Assembly (NCBI GenBank): GCA_002070955.1
Contig: MWEK01000039.1
Location: 1-39,662 of the forward strand
Length of the DNA stretch: 39,662 nt
Source of the DNA: Planctomycetes bacterium ADurb.Bin069
Lineage (GTDB): Bacteria; Planctomycetota; UBA8108; UBA8890; UBA8898
Direction: 5' to 3'
Shown piece after piece: positions 23,520 to 32,012 of the stretch. A program made the translations under genes and the position numbers. Each line of letters opens with the position of its first letter. Position 1 is the first letter of the stretch. Under the pieces are notes generated by a model. The model ran no database searches. It saw only the letters and a list, made by a program, of their open reading frames with translations, and was not told the DNA's origin.

Positions 23520-25376
23520 TTATTTCCCTGACGCGGGAGGCCGGCCGGCGTCCGGGTCTTTCGCGAGGAAGTCCGCCAGGCGGGCGCGGTCACGCTCGAA
23601 GGGTAGGTGCTCCGAGGCGCGGTCGACGCCGTGGGCGGCGCAGAGTTCGAGGAACCGCGCCACAAGCGGCCGCATCCGAGCGCGCAGCGCCGGTTCGACG
23701 GCCGCCGGGTCGGTCGCCTGCCAGACCGGATCGATGGCGAGGCGGTAGGCGGCGATGGATGCCTTGTCCACGCGCGCCGCGACCTCGGGGCTCTCGGCGC
23801 TCGCGCGCGCCTCCTGGAACAGCGCGAGGGCGCGGTCGGCCGTGTCCGGCGTGAAGCCGTAGTCCGCGCCGTGCTGCGCGAAGCAGTTGCGGTGCAGCCC
23901 CGATGCCTCGGCCGTGGCGTGGATGAGGTCGATGTAGCGGGCGATGGCCGGCGCGGCCCGTCCGTAGTGAAGGGAAAGGAATTCATCGCGGAGCCGGTCG
24001 GCGCTTCGGTTCGGATCCCAGATGAGGTTGGCGATCAGGTAGTTGCGCAGTTCCGAGAGCTCGGCCGCCGCGGCGTTCCCCGCCGCTTGCATGAAGATGC
24101 TCTTGGCGTTGTTGGCCGCGAAGAAGCGCACGTTGGGCTCGATGACCCGCAGGTTGGGGCAGGGCAGGAGGTAGTTGGAGAAGTTCGTGTTGTAGTTCCA
24201 GATCGAAATGTTGTCGCAGATCGCGCCCCAGGCGTGCAGATCGCGGCAGAAGGCGGCGTTGAGCGGGCAGGCCGGGTCGTCGATGCGGTGGATCAGGCAG
24301 CACTCGATGCTGCAGAGCTGGATCTGCACGTTGGGCCGCGGCTTGATCGTCTTGGGCGGCTTGCGGGTGTACCAGTAGCTGAGCGTGCCCACCTTGACGG
24401 CGGGGTGCGTGCGGGCGATGTCGTCGGCGACGGCGTTGACGAACTCAAGCAGCGAGCCCATGGGGGTGCCCTCGCGCGCGTCGATGGCGGCGCAGTGCTC
24501 GCATTGGCAGTACTTGTCGTTGTCGTTCTGGCTCACCGAGACGTTTTCAAGGTGCGGGTGCGCCGCGAGCTCGGCGCGCACGGCCGCGGTCACGATGCGC
24601 AGGACGTCGGGGTTGGTGAGGCACGGCTCGTTTTCGTAGACGTCGTTGGCGGCGGGCGCCAGGCGCTTTCCGCCCCGCAGGCAGTAGTACTCGGGATGCT
24701 CGGCGCCGTATTTCGAGGACGGAATCTGCGCGAGGAAGCTGTGGTTGATGTTCTGGATGCCGGTCTTCCCCCCGAGGGCGGGATCGGGGGTCACGGTGTT
24801 GACGCGCATGCGGGCCGCGAAGGACGGGTTCCGGTTGACCTCGCCGTAGTAGCTCCAGCGCATGGCGAAAACCGGGTGGTAGCGGCGGTCCACGGGAGGG
24901 ACGACGCGCCAGGGGCCGAGCGGCGGGACATGGGTGTGGTCCGCCGTCAGGAAACGCACGCCGAGGTAATCCTCCAAAAAAGTGTAAACGCCGTAGAGCG
25001 TGCCCCGCGGCGCGCCGCCGGCGATGGCGATGGCGCCGCCGCGCACCACGATGCGCAGATCCTCGGGGCCGAGGTCGTCGATGGCGAAGCCGGCCGGCGA
25101 GGCCTGCATGGCGGAGCTCGGTCCGATGAAGACATGCCGGTCGGGCCGTGTTGCGGCCGTGACGCGGGGCAGGCGGAGGCCCGAGGCCTGCTGGAAGAAA
25201 CGCTGGAATTCCTCGGCGGCGTAGATGACGCCGGGGGCCGCGTTCTCCGCCGTGACGATGTCCCAGTCGGCGAGCGTTGCGAGGTTGACGCCGGTGTCGG
25301 CGCCGGCGGCCCGGCTCGCCGCCCAGGCGCACAGGGCGGCGGGGAGGATGAGACGGCGAAAGGCGAGAGCGAGCAT
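23520..25376 (-). CDS. Secreted DUF4838 protein with GH20-type N-terminal domain
   Basis: 618 residues, ATG 25376 preceded by AAAGGAG. Signal peptide at 1-25 (ends SRAAGAD). Residues about 35-140 form the small alpha/beta domain found before GH20 and GH67 barrels (APGVIYAAEEFQRFFQQASG, GTLYGVYTFLEDYLGVRFL). The rest is the DUF4838 region, a probable TIM barrel: YYGEVNRNPSFAARMR, NVSVSQNDNDKYCQCEHC, GTLSYWYTRKPPK and SIECCLIHRIDDP. The paired Cys motif CQCEHC and the adjacent NDND acids are typical and may bind metal. Substrate unknown; the family is widespread in planctomycete carbohydrate loci. It follows the tandem DUF1080 gene by 58 bases and is probably co-transcribed. Confidence 0.87.
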   Translation of the reverse strand: MLALAFRRLILPAALCAWAASRAAGADTGVNLATLADWDIVTAENAAPGVIYAAEEFQRFFQQASGLRLPRVTAATRPDRHVFIGPSSAMQASPAGFAIDDLGPEDLRIVVRGGAIAIAGGAPRGTLYGVYTFLEDYLGVRFLTADHTHVPPLGPWRVVPPVDRRYHPVFAMRWSYYGEVNRNPSFAARMRVNTVTPDPALGGKTGIQNINHSFLAQIPSSKYGAEHPEYYCLRGGKRLAPAANDVYENEPCLTNPDVLRIVTAAVRAELAAHPHLENVSVSQNDNDKYCQCEHCAAIDAREGTPMGSLLEFVNAVADDIARTHPAVKVGTLSYWYTRKPPKTIKPRPNVQIQLCSIECCLIHRIDDPACPLNAAFCRDLHAWGAICDNISIWNYNTNFSNYLLPCPNLRVIEPNVRFFAANNAKSIFMQAAGNAAAAELSELRNYLIANLIWDPNRSADRLRDEFLSLHYGRAAPAIARYIDLIHATAEASGLHRNCFAQHGADYGFTPDTADRALALFQEARASAESPEVAARVDKASIAAYRLAIDPVWQATDPAAVEPALRARMRPLVARFLELCAAHGVDRASEHLPFERDRARLADFLAKDPDAGRPPASGK

Positions 25377-25434
25377 GCGAGTCTCCTTTCGGAGGCCGGG
25401 CGCCGCGCGGCGGTCGTTTCCGCGCCGGCGGGCG

Positions 25435-26757
25435 CTACAGCCGCTTGAGTTCGATTCCGCGGAACTTGACCGGCTGGCCGTGGCCGGCGAAGCCGAAGCT
25501 GCCCTTGGTCCGGTTCCGCCCCTTGAACTTGTCCAGGTCGTACATGGCTTTGGTGATCTTGGCCAAGTCGGTGTCGAGGATGCGCGTCCCGTTGAGTTCG
25601 ACGACGATGGTGGAGCCCTTGACCGTCACGCACTGGAAGTTCCACTCGCCGGGCGCCCTGAGGTAGCCGCGGTGCGCCGCCGCCATGCCGTAGGCGCTGC
25701 CGTGGTACTGGCGCGGGTCGAGCGCGGCGTACTCCGGGTCCTCGTTGTCGAGAACCTGGATTTCGCACATGCCGACGTAGGCGGTGTCGCCCGCGCCGGG
25801 GTACCGGATCGCGAGGCCGTTGTTGCCGCCCTTGGGCAGGGTGAACTCGAAGCGCACGACGAAATCCTCGTACTCCTCCGCCGTGAAGATCGTGCCTGAT
25901 TGGGCGTGGATGGCGCCGTCCTTGATGGCGTTCTGTGCGGTGGGCCCTTTCCAGCCGGTCCAGTCCTTGCCGTTGAAGATGGGCGCGAAGCCGTCGTCCG
26001 CCGCGGGCTTGTCGACGCCGCCGGCGCGCAGAATGGCGCAGGCTTCCTCGGCCGGGATCTCGCGCAGGAAGATGTTGCGCCAGCGGATCTCGCCGCCGTG
26101 GGTCTGGAGTTGGATCGGCCCTTTGCGAAAGACGGGCAGCTTGCGGTCGAAGTAGTTCTCCAGGCGGGCGTGGTCGACGACGCGCTTTCCGTTGAGGAAC
26201 ACGGTCACGCGCTCGCCGACCATGACGATCCTGAGCGCGTTCCACTCGCCGAAGGGCTTGTCGGCCAGGACCAGGGGGTCTTTTCCCGGCGCGCCGGGGC
26301 TGTTGTTCCACAGGCCGCCGGAGCCCTTGTCGGCGCCGAGGTTCCACTTCCCGCCTTCCTTCGTGTAATCCCAAATTTGGACTTGGGGCACGGCGCGGAG
26401 GTAAATGCCGCTGTCGGCCTTGGCGACGGTCTTGTACTCCACCAGGAGTTCGAAGTCGCCGTAATCCTTGTCGGTGGTGGCGTAGAGCCCCTCGCCGTCG
26501 TTGACGAGGACGCCGCCGTCGACGCGCCAGTGGGCGCGCAGATTCGCGCGGGTCTTCTCCTTATGCGCGGCCAGGGCTTCGGGGGTCATGGCCCACAGAA
26601 CCCGCGGGTCCTGGGTCCCGTGGCCGTACCAGCCATCGAGGTTCACGCCGTTGAAAAGCGCCGTGAAGCCCTGGGGCGGCGCGGCGGGGGGCTCGGCGGC
26701 CCCGGCGGTGACGCAGATCAGGAGGGCGGCGAGCGACGATGCGGCAAGTTGTCTCAT
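25435..26757 (-). CDS. Secreted protein with two DUF1080 (3-keto-glycoside hydrolase-like) domains
   Basis: 440 residues. ATG 26757 with AAGGAACC upstream; signal peptide ends near AGAAEPP. Two DUF1080 (PF06439) jelly-rolls lie in tandem: about 29-235 (FTALFNGVNLDGWYG ... DFELLVEYKTVAKADSGIYLR ... GPIQLQTHGGEIRWRNIFLRE) and about 250-440 (FAPIFNGKDWTGWKG ... FVVRFEFTLPKGGNNGLAIRYP ... GSFGFAGHGQPVKFRGIELKRL). Members of this family hydrolyse 3-keto-glycosides made by Gfo/Idh dehydrogenases. The two copies differ, so two substrates or one binding plus one catalytic domain are possible. It has its own promoter candidate with a palindrome at the start, and precedes the DUF4838 gene. Confidence 0.88.
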   Translation of the reverse strand: MRQLAASSLAALLICVTAGAAEPPAAPPQGFTALFNGVNLDGWYGHGTQDPRVLWAMTPEALAAHKEKTRANLRAHWRVDGGVLVNDGEGLYATTDKDYGDFELLVEYKTVAKADSGIYLRAVPQVQIWDYTKEGGKWNLGADKGSGGLWNNSPGAPGKDPLVLADKPFGEWNALRIVMVGERVTVFLNGKRVVDHARLENYFDRKLPVFRKGPIQLQTHGGEIRWRNIFLREIPAEEACAILRAGGVDKPAADDGFAPIFNGKDWTGWKGPTAQNAIKDGAIHAQSGTIFTAEEYEDFVVRFEFTLPKGGNNGLAIRYPGAGDTAYVGMCEIQVLDNEDPEYAALDPRQYHGSAYGMAAAHRGYLRAPGEWNFQCVTVKGSTIVVELNGTRILDTDLAKITKAMYDLDKFKGRNRTKGSFGFAGHGQPVKFRGIELKRL

Positions 26758-26769
26758 GGCAGGTTCCTT

Positions 26770-26781
26770 TCTCGCGCGAGA
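26770..26781. promoter_or_regulatory. 12-base palindrome in the DUF1080 leader
   Basis: TCTCGCGCGAGA is perfectly self-complementary. It begins about 11 bases downstream of the -10 TACAAT (26798-26793, minus), so it sits just after the predicted start. The adjoining GAGAG...CTCTC (26778-26792) can form an alternative stem. Possible operator. Confidence 0.35.
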
Positions 26782-26792
26782 GTGCCGCTCTC

Positions 26793-26798
26793 ATTGTA
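26793..26798 (-). promoter_or_regulatory. -10 element upstream of the tandem DUF1080 gene
   Basis: TACAAT on the minus strand with a weak -35 (CTGCGC, 17 bases upstream). Predicted start near 26786, leader about 29 bases. Confidence 0.3.
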
Positions 26799-26896
26799 CA
26801 TCGGAGGGGGAGCGGGCGCAGGCCGCGGACGGCCCATGGCGCCATGAATTCCCCCCATTGGGCGGGCAAGCCGGCGTTGGCCGGCGCCGCGCCTCG

Positions 26897-27556
26897 TCAC
26901 AGAAACTCCTTGATCTGGATGTTCCGGAAGCGGACCGCCGCGCCGGCGGCGTTTTCCACGCCGCCGTGCACCTGCAGGCAGATCGGCCCCTCGGGCGGAA
27001 TGCCCGCGGTGGTTTTCTCGGAGTGCAGGAAATCCGTGACGAGGGTGCCGTTGAGCCAGAACTGGATATGCGCGGGCTCGCCCTCGATTTTGATCCGGAC
27101 ATGGTTCCACGCGGCCTCGGCGAAGGTTTCGATGCTCTCCGGCGTGTCGCCGCAAACGTAGGGCGGCCGCGCGTGGCACACGAATCCCGGCCCCCAGGGA
27201 ATGTAGATGGCGCCGATCTCGCCGCCGGGGCGGTAGTCCAGCGTCACCTGGTGGCTTTTGCCATCCGGCCCGACTCGCAGAAAGACGCCGCTGTCGAAGG
27301 GCCAGTCCATGTTGACTTCGAGTTCGAGGATGAAGTTCTTGTAGCTCCGCGTCGTGGCGAGGAAGCCTCCGCCGGCATCGGCGCCTTCCTTGCCGACGAT
27401 CGCGCCGCCGGCCACCGTCCATTCGCCGCCCGGCAGCTTCTCATGGGGGCGCCAGCCGGCCAGCGACTTCCCATCGAAGAGGAACGTGTAGCCGGCCTTC
27501 GGGCCGGCGGCGCAACCGGCGAGGACGAACGCCGCGCACACGCACAGACTTCGCAT
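26897..27556 (-). CDS. DUF1080 lipoprotein (3-keto-glycoside hydrolase-like)
   Basis: 219 residues from ATG 27556, which has GGAGG 5 bases upstream; a GTG at 27562 is in frame but lies too close to that site. A lipoprotein signal is present (MRSLCVCAAFVLAGC, lipobox L12-A-G-C15). The rest is one DUF1080 jelly-roll: TFLFDGKSLAGWRP, NFILELEVNMDWPFDSGVFLR, a central loop with three features specific to this copy (GAIYIPWGPGFVCHARPPYV), and the closing GPICLQVHGGVENAAGAAVRFRNIQIKEF. Probably a periplasmic or outer-membrane-bound hydrolase of an oxidised glycoside. It is 139 bases upstream of the tandem DUF1080 gene, same strand. Confidence 0.87.
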   Translation of the reverse strand: MRSLCVCAAFVLAGCAAGPKAGYTFLFDGKSLAGWRPHEKLPGGEWTVAGGAIVGKEGADAGGGFLATTRSYKNFILELEVNMDWPFDSGVFLRVGPDGKSHQVTLDYRPGGEIGAIYIPWGPGFVCHARPPYVCGDTPESIETFAEAAWNHVRIKIEGEPAHIQFWLNGTLVTDFLHSEKTTAGIPPEGPICLQVHGGVENAAGAAVRFRNIQIKEFL

Positions 27557-27807
27557 AAACACCTCCGCGCAAAAACGCCGCGGGCGCGTCGCCGGGGAGT
27601 CGCGGCCTGAGCGCCCGGCGCGCCCACGCCAGCATACTCTTTCTTGCCTCCAGCGGCGAGAGGGCGGCCGGCGCTCCCGGCGATGAGAGCGCCGCGAGCC
27701 TGCCGGGCGCGGACGCGGGAGATGCGGGGCGCGGCGCGGTGGCGCCTGGGTCCGACTTCGCCGCCGCGGCCGTGATTTTGCGCGGCGCCTTCCCGCGGTA
27801 ACCCGTT

Positions 27808-27819
27808 GCCTTGCAAGGC
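27808..27819. promoter_or_regulatory. Palindrome upstream of the beta-helix promoter
   Basis: GCCTTGCAAGGC is a perfect 12-base palindrome ending 10 bases before the -35 box at 27830. Position suits an activator or repressor site. Confidence 0.35.
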
Positions 27820-27829
27820 TTATCGCCTA

Positions 27830-27859
27830 TTGATTTCCCCGTGATATTGCGTTTATCCT
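27830..27859 (+). promoter_or_regulatory. Candidate promoter for the beta-helix gene
   Basis: TTGATT (27830-27835), 18-base spacer, TATCCT (27854-27859). Predicted start near 27866, leader about 25 bases to ATG 27891. Confidence 0.35.
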
Positions 27860-27890
27860 GGGAAAAAATCGTGGTTCGGGAGAAAGACCG

Positions 27891-30728
27891 ATGCTCAGGG
27901 GCACCGCGCTGCTGCCGGTCGTGCTGTCGGTGTCGCTATGCATGGGGGCGACAATCGAGGTGCCCGCCGATTACGCCGCCATCCAGGCGGCGATCGATGC
28001 GGCCGTCGCGGGGGATACGGTGCTCGTCGGACCGGGCGAATACGCGCCCCCAGAGCCCATCACGTTGCGAGGCAAGGCGATCGAGGTAAAGTCGCGCGAA
28101 GGGCCGCTCCTCACAACGATCCGCCAAACAGTCGTCTTCGAGAACAACGAGACTCAAGATGCTGTCTTTCGGGGATTTACGACGAGCGGCTTCCAACTGC
28201 GGTCGGCATCGCCGAGAGTGGCGGACTGCCATGTCGTGGGCATGACGCAAGGCGTCTCCTGCGAGACGAATTCCAACGGCCTCTTCGAGGATTGTGTCTT
28301 TGCGGAAAACGTCATCGATGTGTGGGGGACGCCGCCCTTTGATCCATGGGTCAGCGGGGGCGGCGCCTATTGCGCGGACTCTGCCCCCACGTTCTTGCGC
28401 TGCACCTTCCGCGGAAATACCGCAAACATTGAGTACTACGGGGTCCGGGTCGGCGGCGGCGGCTTGTTCTGCTGGAATTCATCCCCCCGGTTGGTGGATT
28501 GCACGTTAAGGGAGAACTCGGCCAAGGGGCGCGGCGGGGCCGTCTACTGCGTCGGCGATGCCGCCCCCACCTTCGTGAATTGCACGATCAGCGGAAACGT
28601 GGCTTCCGAAGAAGGAGGAGCCATCTACAGCGAGACCGCGGCCGCACCGGTTCTGGTCAACTGCATCTTGTGGGACAACATCGGCGGACCCTTCGGCGGG
28701 CGCGATCCTGTCGTGAGCTACTCATGCGTGGAAGGTCCTGACGTCTGGCCCGGGGTCGGAAACATCAACGGCAATCCCGGATTCTGCGGGTGGACGACGG
28801 ACGACGTAATTCACGTTGACATGATTACCCAAGGCCCGGGGAGCGGACAACAATCCGATCCCTTCCCGACCGTAGCGGCAGCGCTGCGCGGCTTCAGGCT
28901 GTCGCTTTACGCCGGTTCTCCATGCATTGGAGCTGGAGAGGACGGCGCGGACATGGGCGCGCCGCATGGCGTCTGTGAGGACGCAGGTGTCATGGAGCGA
29001 GAGATCGTCGTTGAGGGCGGCGCCTACGGAGAAGGCGTCCTCAACCTCGTCAACCATGTCAGCGTCACGGGGCGCGGACCCGATTCGACTGTAATCCGCG
29101 GCACGCTCTTGGGATTGCGCACGGGGTGTTCCGTTGCCGGGATTACCGTCACGGAAGGCAAAATGGGCGGCATGATAATCGGCCATGGTCAGGGGCCGGA
29201 GGTTTCCGATTGCCGAATAGCCGACAATACCACGCATCCCGGTTCGCCTTTGGGCGGCGGCGGAATTCTGTGTAACGGTGCGTCTGCGGTCTTTCGTCGC
29301 TGTGAAGTCCTGAGGAACTCGACACTGGACTTCAGCCGCGGCGACGGCGTAGCTTGCCATTACAGCACGCTATCCTTCATAGATTGCGTCTTCGCCTTGA
29401 ATCGACCCTTGCCCGATCACGAAACAAACGGTGGAGGTCTCTACTGCCGCGATTCCAGCGTGACGCTGAGCGGCTGCACGATCTGGGGCAACTTCGAAGG
29501 CGGCATGTACAGCTACAACTCCTCGGCGACACTGATCAACTGCGCGATCTTCGGAAACAGCGGAGGCGAGGTTGCCGCCGTCAGAAGCTCGGATTCTCTC
29601 TCTCTCGTCAACTGCACGATCGCCGAAAACTGGTGGGGAGGCGGCGTGTCTCATTGGGGCAGCTCCCCGGCGACACTCACCAACTGCATCGTGTGGGGAA
29701 ACGCTCGCGGGGGTCTTGAGGGGCCTTGCGCCGCCAGCTACTCATGCCTGCAAGACGGGGAGACCGTACCCGGAGTCGGAAATATATATGTCGATCCGCG
29801 TTTCCGCGGAGATCTCGATTTCCGTCTTCAGCCCGACTCGCCCTGCATCGACGCCGGAACGACGCAAGGAGCCCCGGCGGACGACATCGAAGGGAATCCG
29901 AGACTCTGCGGCGCCGGCATCGACATAGGCGCGTACGAATACTGTCCCGTTCGTCAACTTGCGCTTACGTCGGCGGGACTGGCCGAATGTGCGCCCGCGC
30001 ACCTGTTTGTCCTTCTCACCAATGAGCAGCCCGTGCAGGCCTTCTCCCTCGGCGTCGCGCACGATCCTTCCGTCGCCACGCTGGACGCCATCGACTTTAC
30101 GGACTGTCCGGAGATCCAAGCTCTCAACGGCGGCCGGGGACCCGACTTTTTCGGCGTGGATCTGGCCCCCGGAACGGGCCATTGCTCGCCCGAGATCACC
30201 GCGGGCGGGACGGTCTATTGCATCGCGTCGCAGACCCAGCCGAGCACGGTGACGATCCCCGCCGGCTCCGATCACGCCATCGTCCGCCTTACGTACGAAG
30301 CCGTGCCCGGCCGCCCCGTCGGCACCGAGACGTCTCCGGCCATCGTCGCCTGTCTGGGCGGGGAACTGCCGCGCGCAGTCGTCATAACGATCGACGGGCT
30401 TTCCTACACGCCGAAGCTTGAGGGCGGCACGCTGACCATTGCGCCGGCGGCTTGTAGGTTCATCAGGGGCGACGCCAACGGCGACGGCCGAGTGGATCTT
30501 TCCGATGTGGTGGCCCTGCTTATGTATATGTTCGAAAGCGGCCGCGGCCCCCTCCGCTGCGAAGATGCCGGCGACGCCAACGATGACGGCGCGCTCGACA
30601 TCGCCGACCCCACCCGGATACTCGGCCGGTTGTTCGCGGCCGCCCCGCCCTTCTCCCCGCCGTATCCCGGTTGCGGAACCGATCCGACGCCCGATGCGCT
30701 GCGCTGCTCGGCGAGCCTGTGCGAGTGA
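27891..30728 (+). CDS. Secreted right-handed beta-helix protein with cohesin-like and dockerin-like domains
   Basis: 945 residues; ATG follows GGGAGAAAGACCG; signal peptide at 1-19. Two parallel beta-helix segments (about 20-300 and 370-640) show pectate-lyase-like rungs (FVNCTISGNVASEEGGAIYS, LINCAIFGNSGGEVAAVRSS). Each ends with the same module, YSC(n)8-10 PGVGNI(n)2 (N/D)P(G/R)F; the second continues into a choice-of-anchor-Q type end (LDFRLQPDSPCIDAG). Residues about 685-853 resemble a cohesin-like beta-sandwich (PVQAFSLGVAHDPSVATLD). The C-terminus (about 857-920) has two EF-hand-like calcium loops, DANGDGRVDLSD and DANDDGALDIAD, as in type I dockerins and in a tail frequent in planctomycete secreted proteins. 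Likely cell-surface or secreted; polysaccharide lyase activity is possible but no catalytic residues can be assigned. GC content is visibly lower than neighbours. Confidence 0.87.
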   Translation: MLRGTALLPVVLSVSLCMGATIEVPADYAAIQAAIDAAVAGDTVLVGPGEYAPPEPITLRGKAIEVKSREGPLLTTIRQTVVFENNETQDAVFRGFTTSGFQLRSASPRVADCHVVGMTQGVSCETNSNGLFEDCVFAENVIDVWGTPPFDPWVSGGGAYCADSAPTFLRCTFRGNTANIEYYGVRVGGGGLFCWNSSPRLVDCTLRENSAKGRGGAVYCVGDAAPTFVNCTISGNVASEEGGAIYSETAAAPVLVNCILWDNIGGPFGGRDPVVSYSCVEGPDVWPGVGNINGNPGFCGWTTDDVIHVDMITQGPGSGQQSDPFPTVAAALRGFRLSLYAGSPCIGAGEDGADMGAPHGVCEDAGVMEREIVVEGGAYGEGVLNLVNHVSVTGRGPDSTVIRGTLLGLRTGCSVAGITVTEGKMGGMIIGHGQGPEVSDCRIADNTTHPGSPLGGGGILCNGASAVFRRCEVLRNSTLDFSRGDGVACHYSTLSFIDCVFALNRPLPDHETNGGGLYCRDSSVTLSGCTIWGNFEGGMYSYNSSATLINCAIFGNSGGEVAAVRSSDSLSLVNCTIAENWWGGGVSHWGSSPATLTNCIVWGNARGGLEGPCAASYSCLQDGETVPGVGNIYVDPRFRGDLDFRLQPDSPCIDAGTTQGAPADDIEGNPRLCGAGIDIGAYEYCPVRQLALTSAGLAECAPAHLFVLLTNEQPVQAFSLGVAHDPSVATLDAIDFTDCPEIQALNGGRGPDFFGVDLAPGTGHCSPEITAGGTVYCIASQTQPSTVTIPAGSDHAIVRLTYEAVPGRPVGTETSPAIVACLGGELPRAVVITIDGLSYTPKLEGGTLTIAPAACRFIRGDANGDGRVDLSDVVALLMYMFESGRGPLRCEDAGDANDDGALDIADPTRILGRLFAAAPPFSPPYPGCGTDPTPDALRCSASLCE

Positions 30729-30846
30729 CCCGCCGGGGACTTGCGTGGGCCTTGTCGACAATCGGGATCACAATCTCATGCTTGTCGGCGGACAAACAGC
30801 GCCGCGGTGACTCACGAACCCCTTGACGCCCGTTACGCCCCGGCAT

Positions 30847-30886
30847 GGCGGTTCCCGCGCGATCCCGCGCAAGAGGGTGAACCGCC
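30847..30886. terminator. Inverted repeat between convergent genes
   Basis: GGCGGTTC (30847-30854) pairs with GAACCGCC (30879-30886) across 24 bases that contain two CCCGCGC copies. It lies just outside the stop of the minus-strand oxidoreductase (30895) and may form its 3' end; no U-tract. Confidence 0.3.
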
Positions 30887-30894
30887 CGCGGGCG

Positions 30895-32010
30895 TCACTG
30901 GAGGATCGCCGCCAGGACCACCGGCGCGCCCACGTCGGCGTGCTCCTCCTTGCGTCCCGCCGCGAGGGAGCGGTCGACGCCCTCGGCCATGAGCGTCGCC
31001 GTGAGCCCCTCGCGCGCCGTGGCCAGGTGCGCGCTTTCCGCCGTGGGCGCGGGCCGCCCCCTCGCGCGCGCGTGGAAGACGCGCATCGCCTCGCCGATGC
31101 TTTCGACGCCGTAGCCCGCGTAGCCGCGGGGCGTCGCCCGCAGGAACATGGGGTTCACGAAGCGGTAGCCCTCCTCGGTCGTGGCCGCGAAGCCGCGGCG
31201 CGATGAGTCGATTTCGATGTCGCCCCGGGCGCACTGCAGGTAGATGCCCTGGCGGGTGATGAAGGGAGCCGCGTCGGGCAGGTTCCAGGAGGTCGTCACG
31301 CTCACCGCCGCGCCGCCCGCGAAGACGAAATCGGCCTTGATCGCGTCGTAGGTGTCGATGCCCCGCGCGGCCAGCACGCGGCGGTGACCGACGGCGCGCG
31401 CCTCCACCGGCTCGGCGCCCGTCAGGAAGCACACCAAGTCGTAGAAATGCACCCCGAGAAACCAGTTGGGCGAGCTTCGGCTCGCGAGGTCGGATTTGAA
31501 GAATCCGCCGGCGGCCACGGCAATTGCGTCCTGCATCCACGCCCAGCCGAGTTGGAGCGGGCCGTAGTCCCCGCGCCGGAAGCGCGTGCGCGCCTCGACG
31601 TGGCAGGGATCCTCGCGCTTGTGGAAGTCGGTGATGACGAGCCGCCCGGCCTGATCGGCGGCATCGGCGATGGCGCGGGCCTCGACCGCCTTCATGGCAA
31701 GCGGCTTCTCGACCAAGACGTCCTTCCCCGCCGCGATCGCATCGAGCGCGATGGCCGTGTGGGCATGGTCGGGCGTGGCGACGACGACGACGTCGAGCTT
31801 CTCCCCGCCGAGCATCGCCCGGTGATCGGTGAAGCGGCGCGCCAGGCCGTATTTGTCGCCCACCGCCGCCAGGCGCTTCGGGTCGAGGTCGCAGATGGCG
31901 GCGATGCGGACCAACTCGCGGTACGGGCTCTCGAGGTAGGCGGGGAAATGGGCCAGCTCGACGAAGGTCCCAAGCCCCACGATGCCGATTGCCAGCCGAT
32001 CGTCTCCCAT
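30895..32010 (-). CDS. Cytoplasmic Gfo/Idh/MocA family oxidoreductase
   Basis: 371 residues from ATG 32010; the in-frame GTG at 32016 would overlap the panB stop, while GGGGAG within the panB end is well placed for the ATG. No signal peptide. Rossmann motif GIVGLGTF, then AAICDLDPKRLAAVGDKYG; conserved lysine K102 in LVEKPLAMK; C-terminal domain with WFLGVHFYDLVCFLTGAEP. It probably oxidises or reduces a sugar or cyclitol with NAD(P). It starts 2 bases after the panB stop, so the two are translationally coupled. Unlike the oxidoreductase at 15043-16329 it stays in the cytoplasm. Confidence 0.88.
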   Translation of the reverse strand: MGDDRLAIGIVGLGTFVELAHFPAYLESPYRELVRIAAICDLDPKRLAAVGDKYGLARRFTDHRAMLGGEKLDVVVVATPDHAHTAIALDAIAAGKDVLVEKPLAMKAVEARAIADAADQAGRLVITDFHKREDPCHVEARTRFRRGDYGPLQLGWAWMQDAIAVAAGGFFKSDLASRSSPNWFLGVHFYDLVCFLTGAEPVEARAVGHRRVLAARGIDTYDAIKADFVFAGGAAVSVTTSWNLPDAAPFITRQGIYLQCARGDIEIDSSRRGFAATTEEGYRFVNPMFLRATPRGYAGYGVESIGEAMRVFHARARGRPAPTAESAHLATAREGLTATLMAEGVDRSLAAGRKEEHADVGAPVVLAAILQ

Positions 32011-32012
32011 GC

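Larger units (their letters stand above)
27557..27890. other. Intergenic region between divergent DUF1080 and beta-helix genes
   Basis: About 330 bases with a GC-rich left half and an AT-richer right half. The right half holds a palindrome (27808-27819) and promoter candidate (27830-27859) for the beta-helix gene. For the DUF1080 lipoprotein only a poor candidate (-10 TATGCT on the minus strand near 27640) was seen. No RNA gene recognised. Confidence 0.5.

Noticed and set aside
27891..30728. Cellulosome component
   Set aside because: A single dockerin-like tail with no scaffoldin or other dockerin enzymes; such tails are common in planctomycete secreted proteins.
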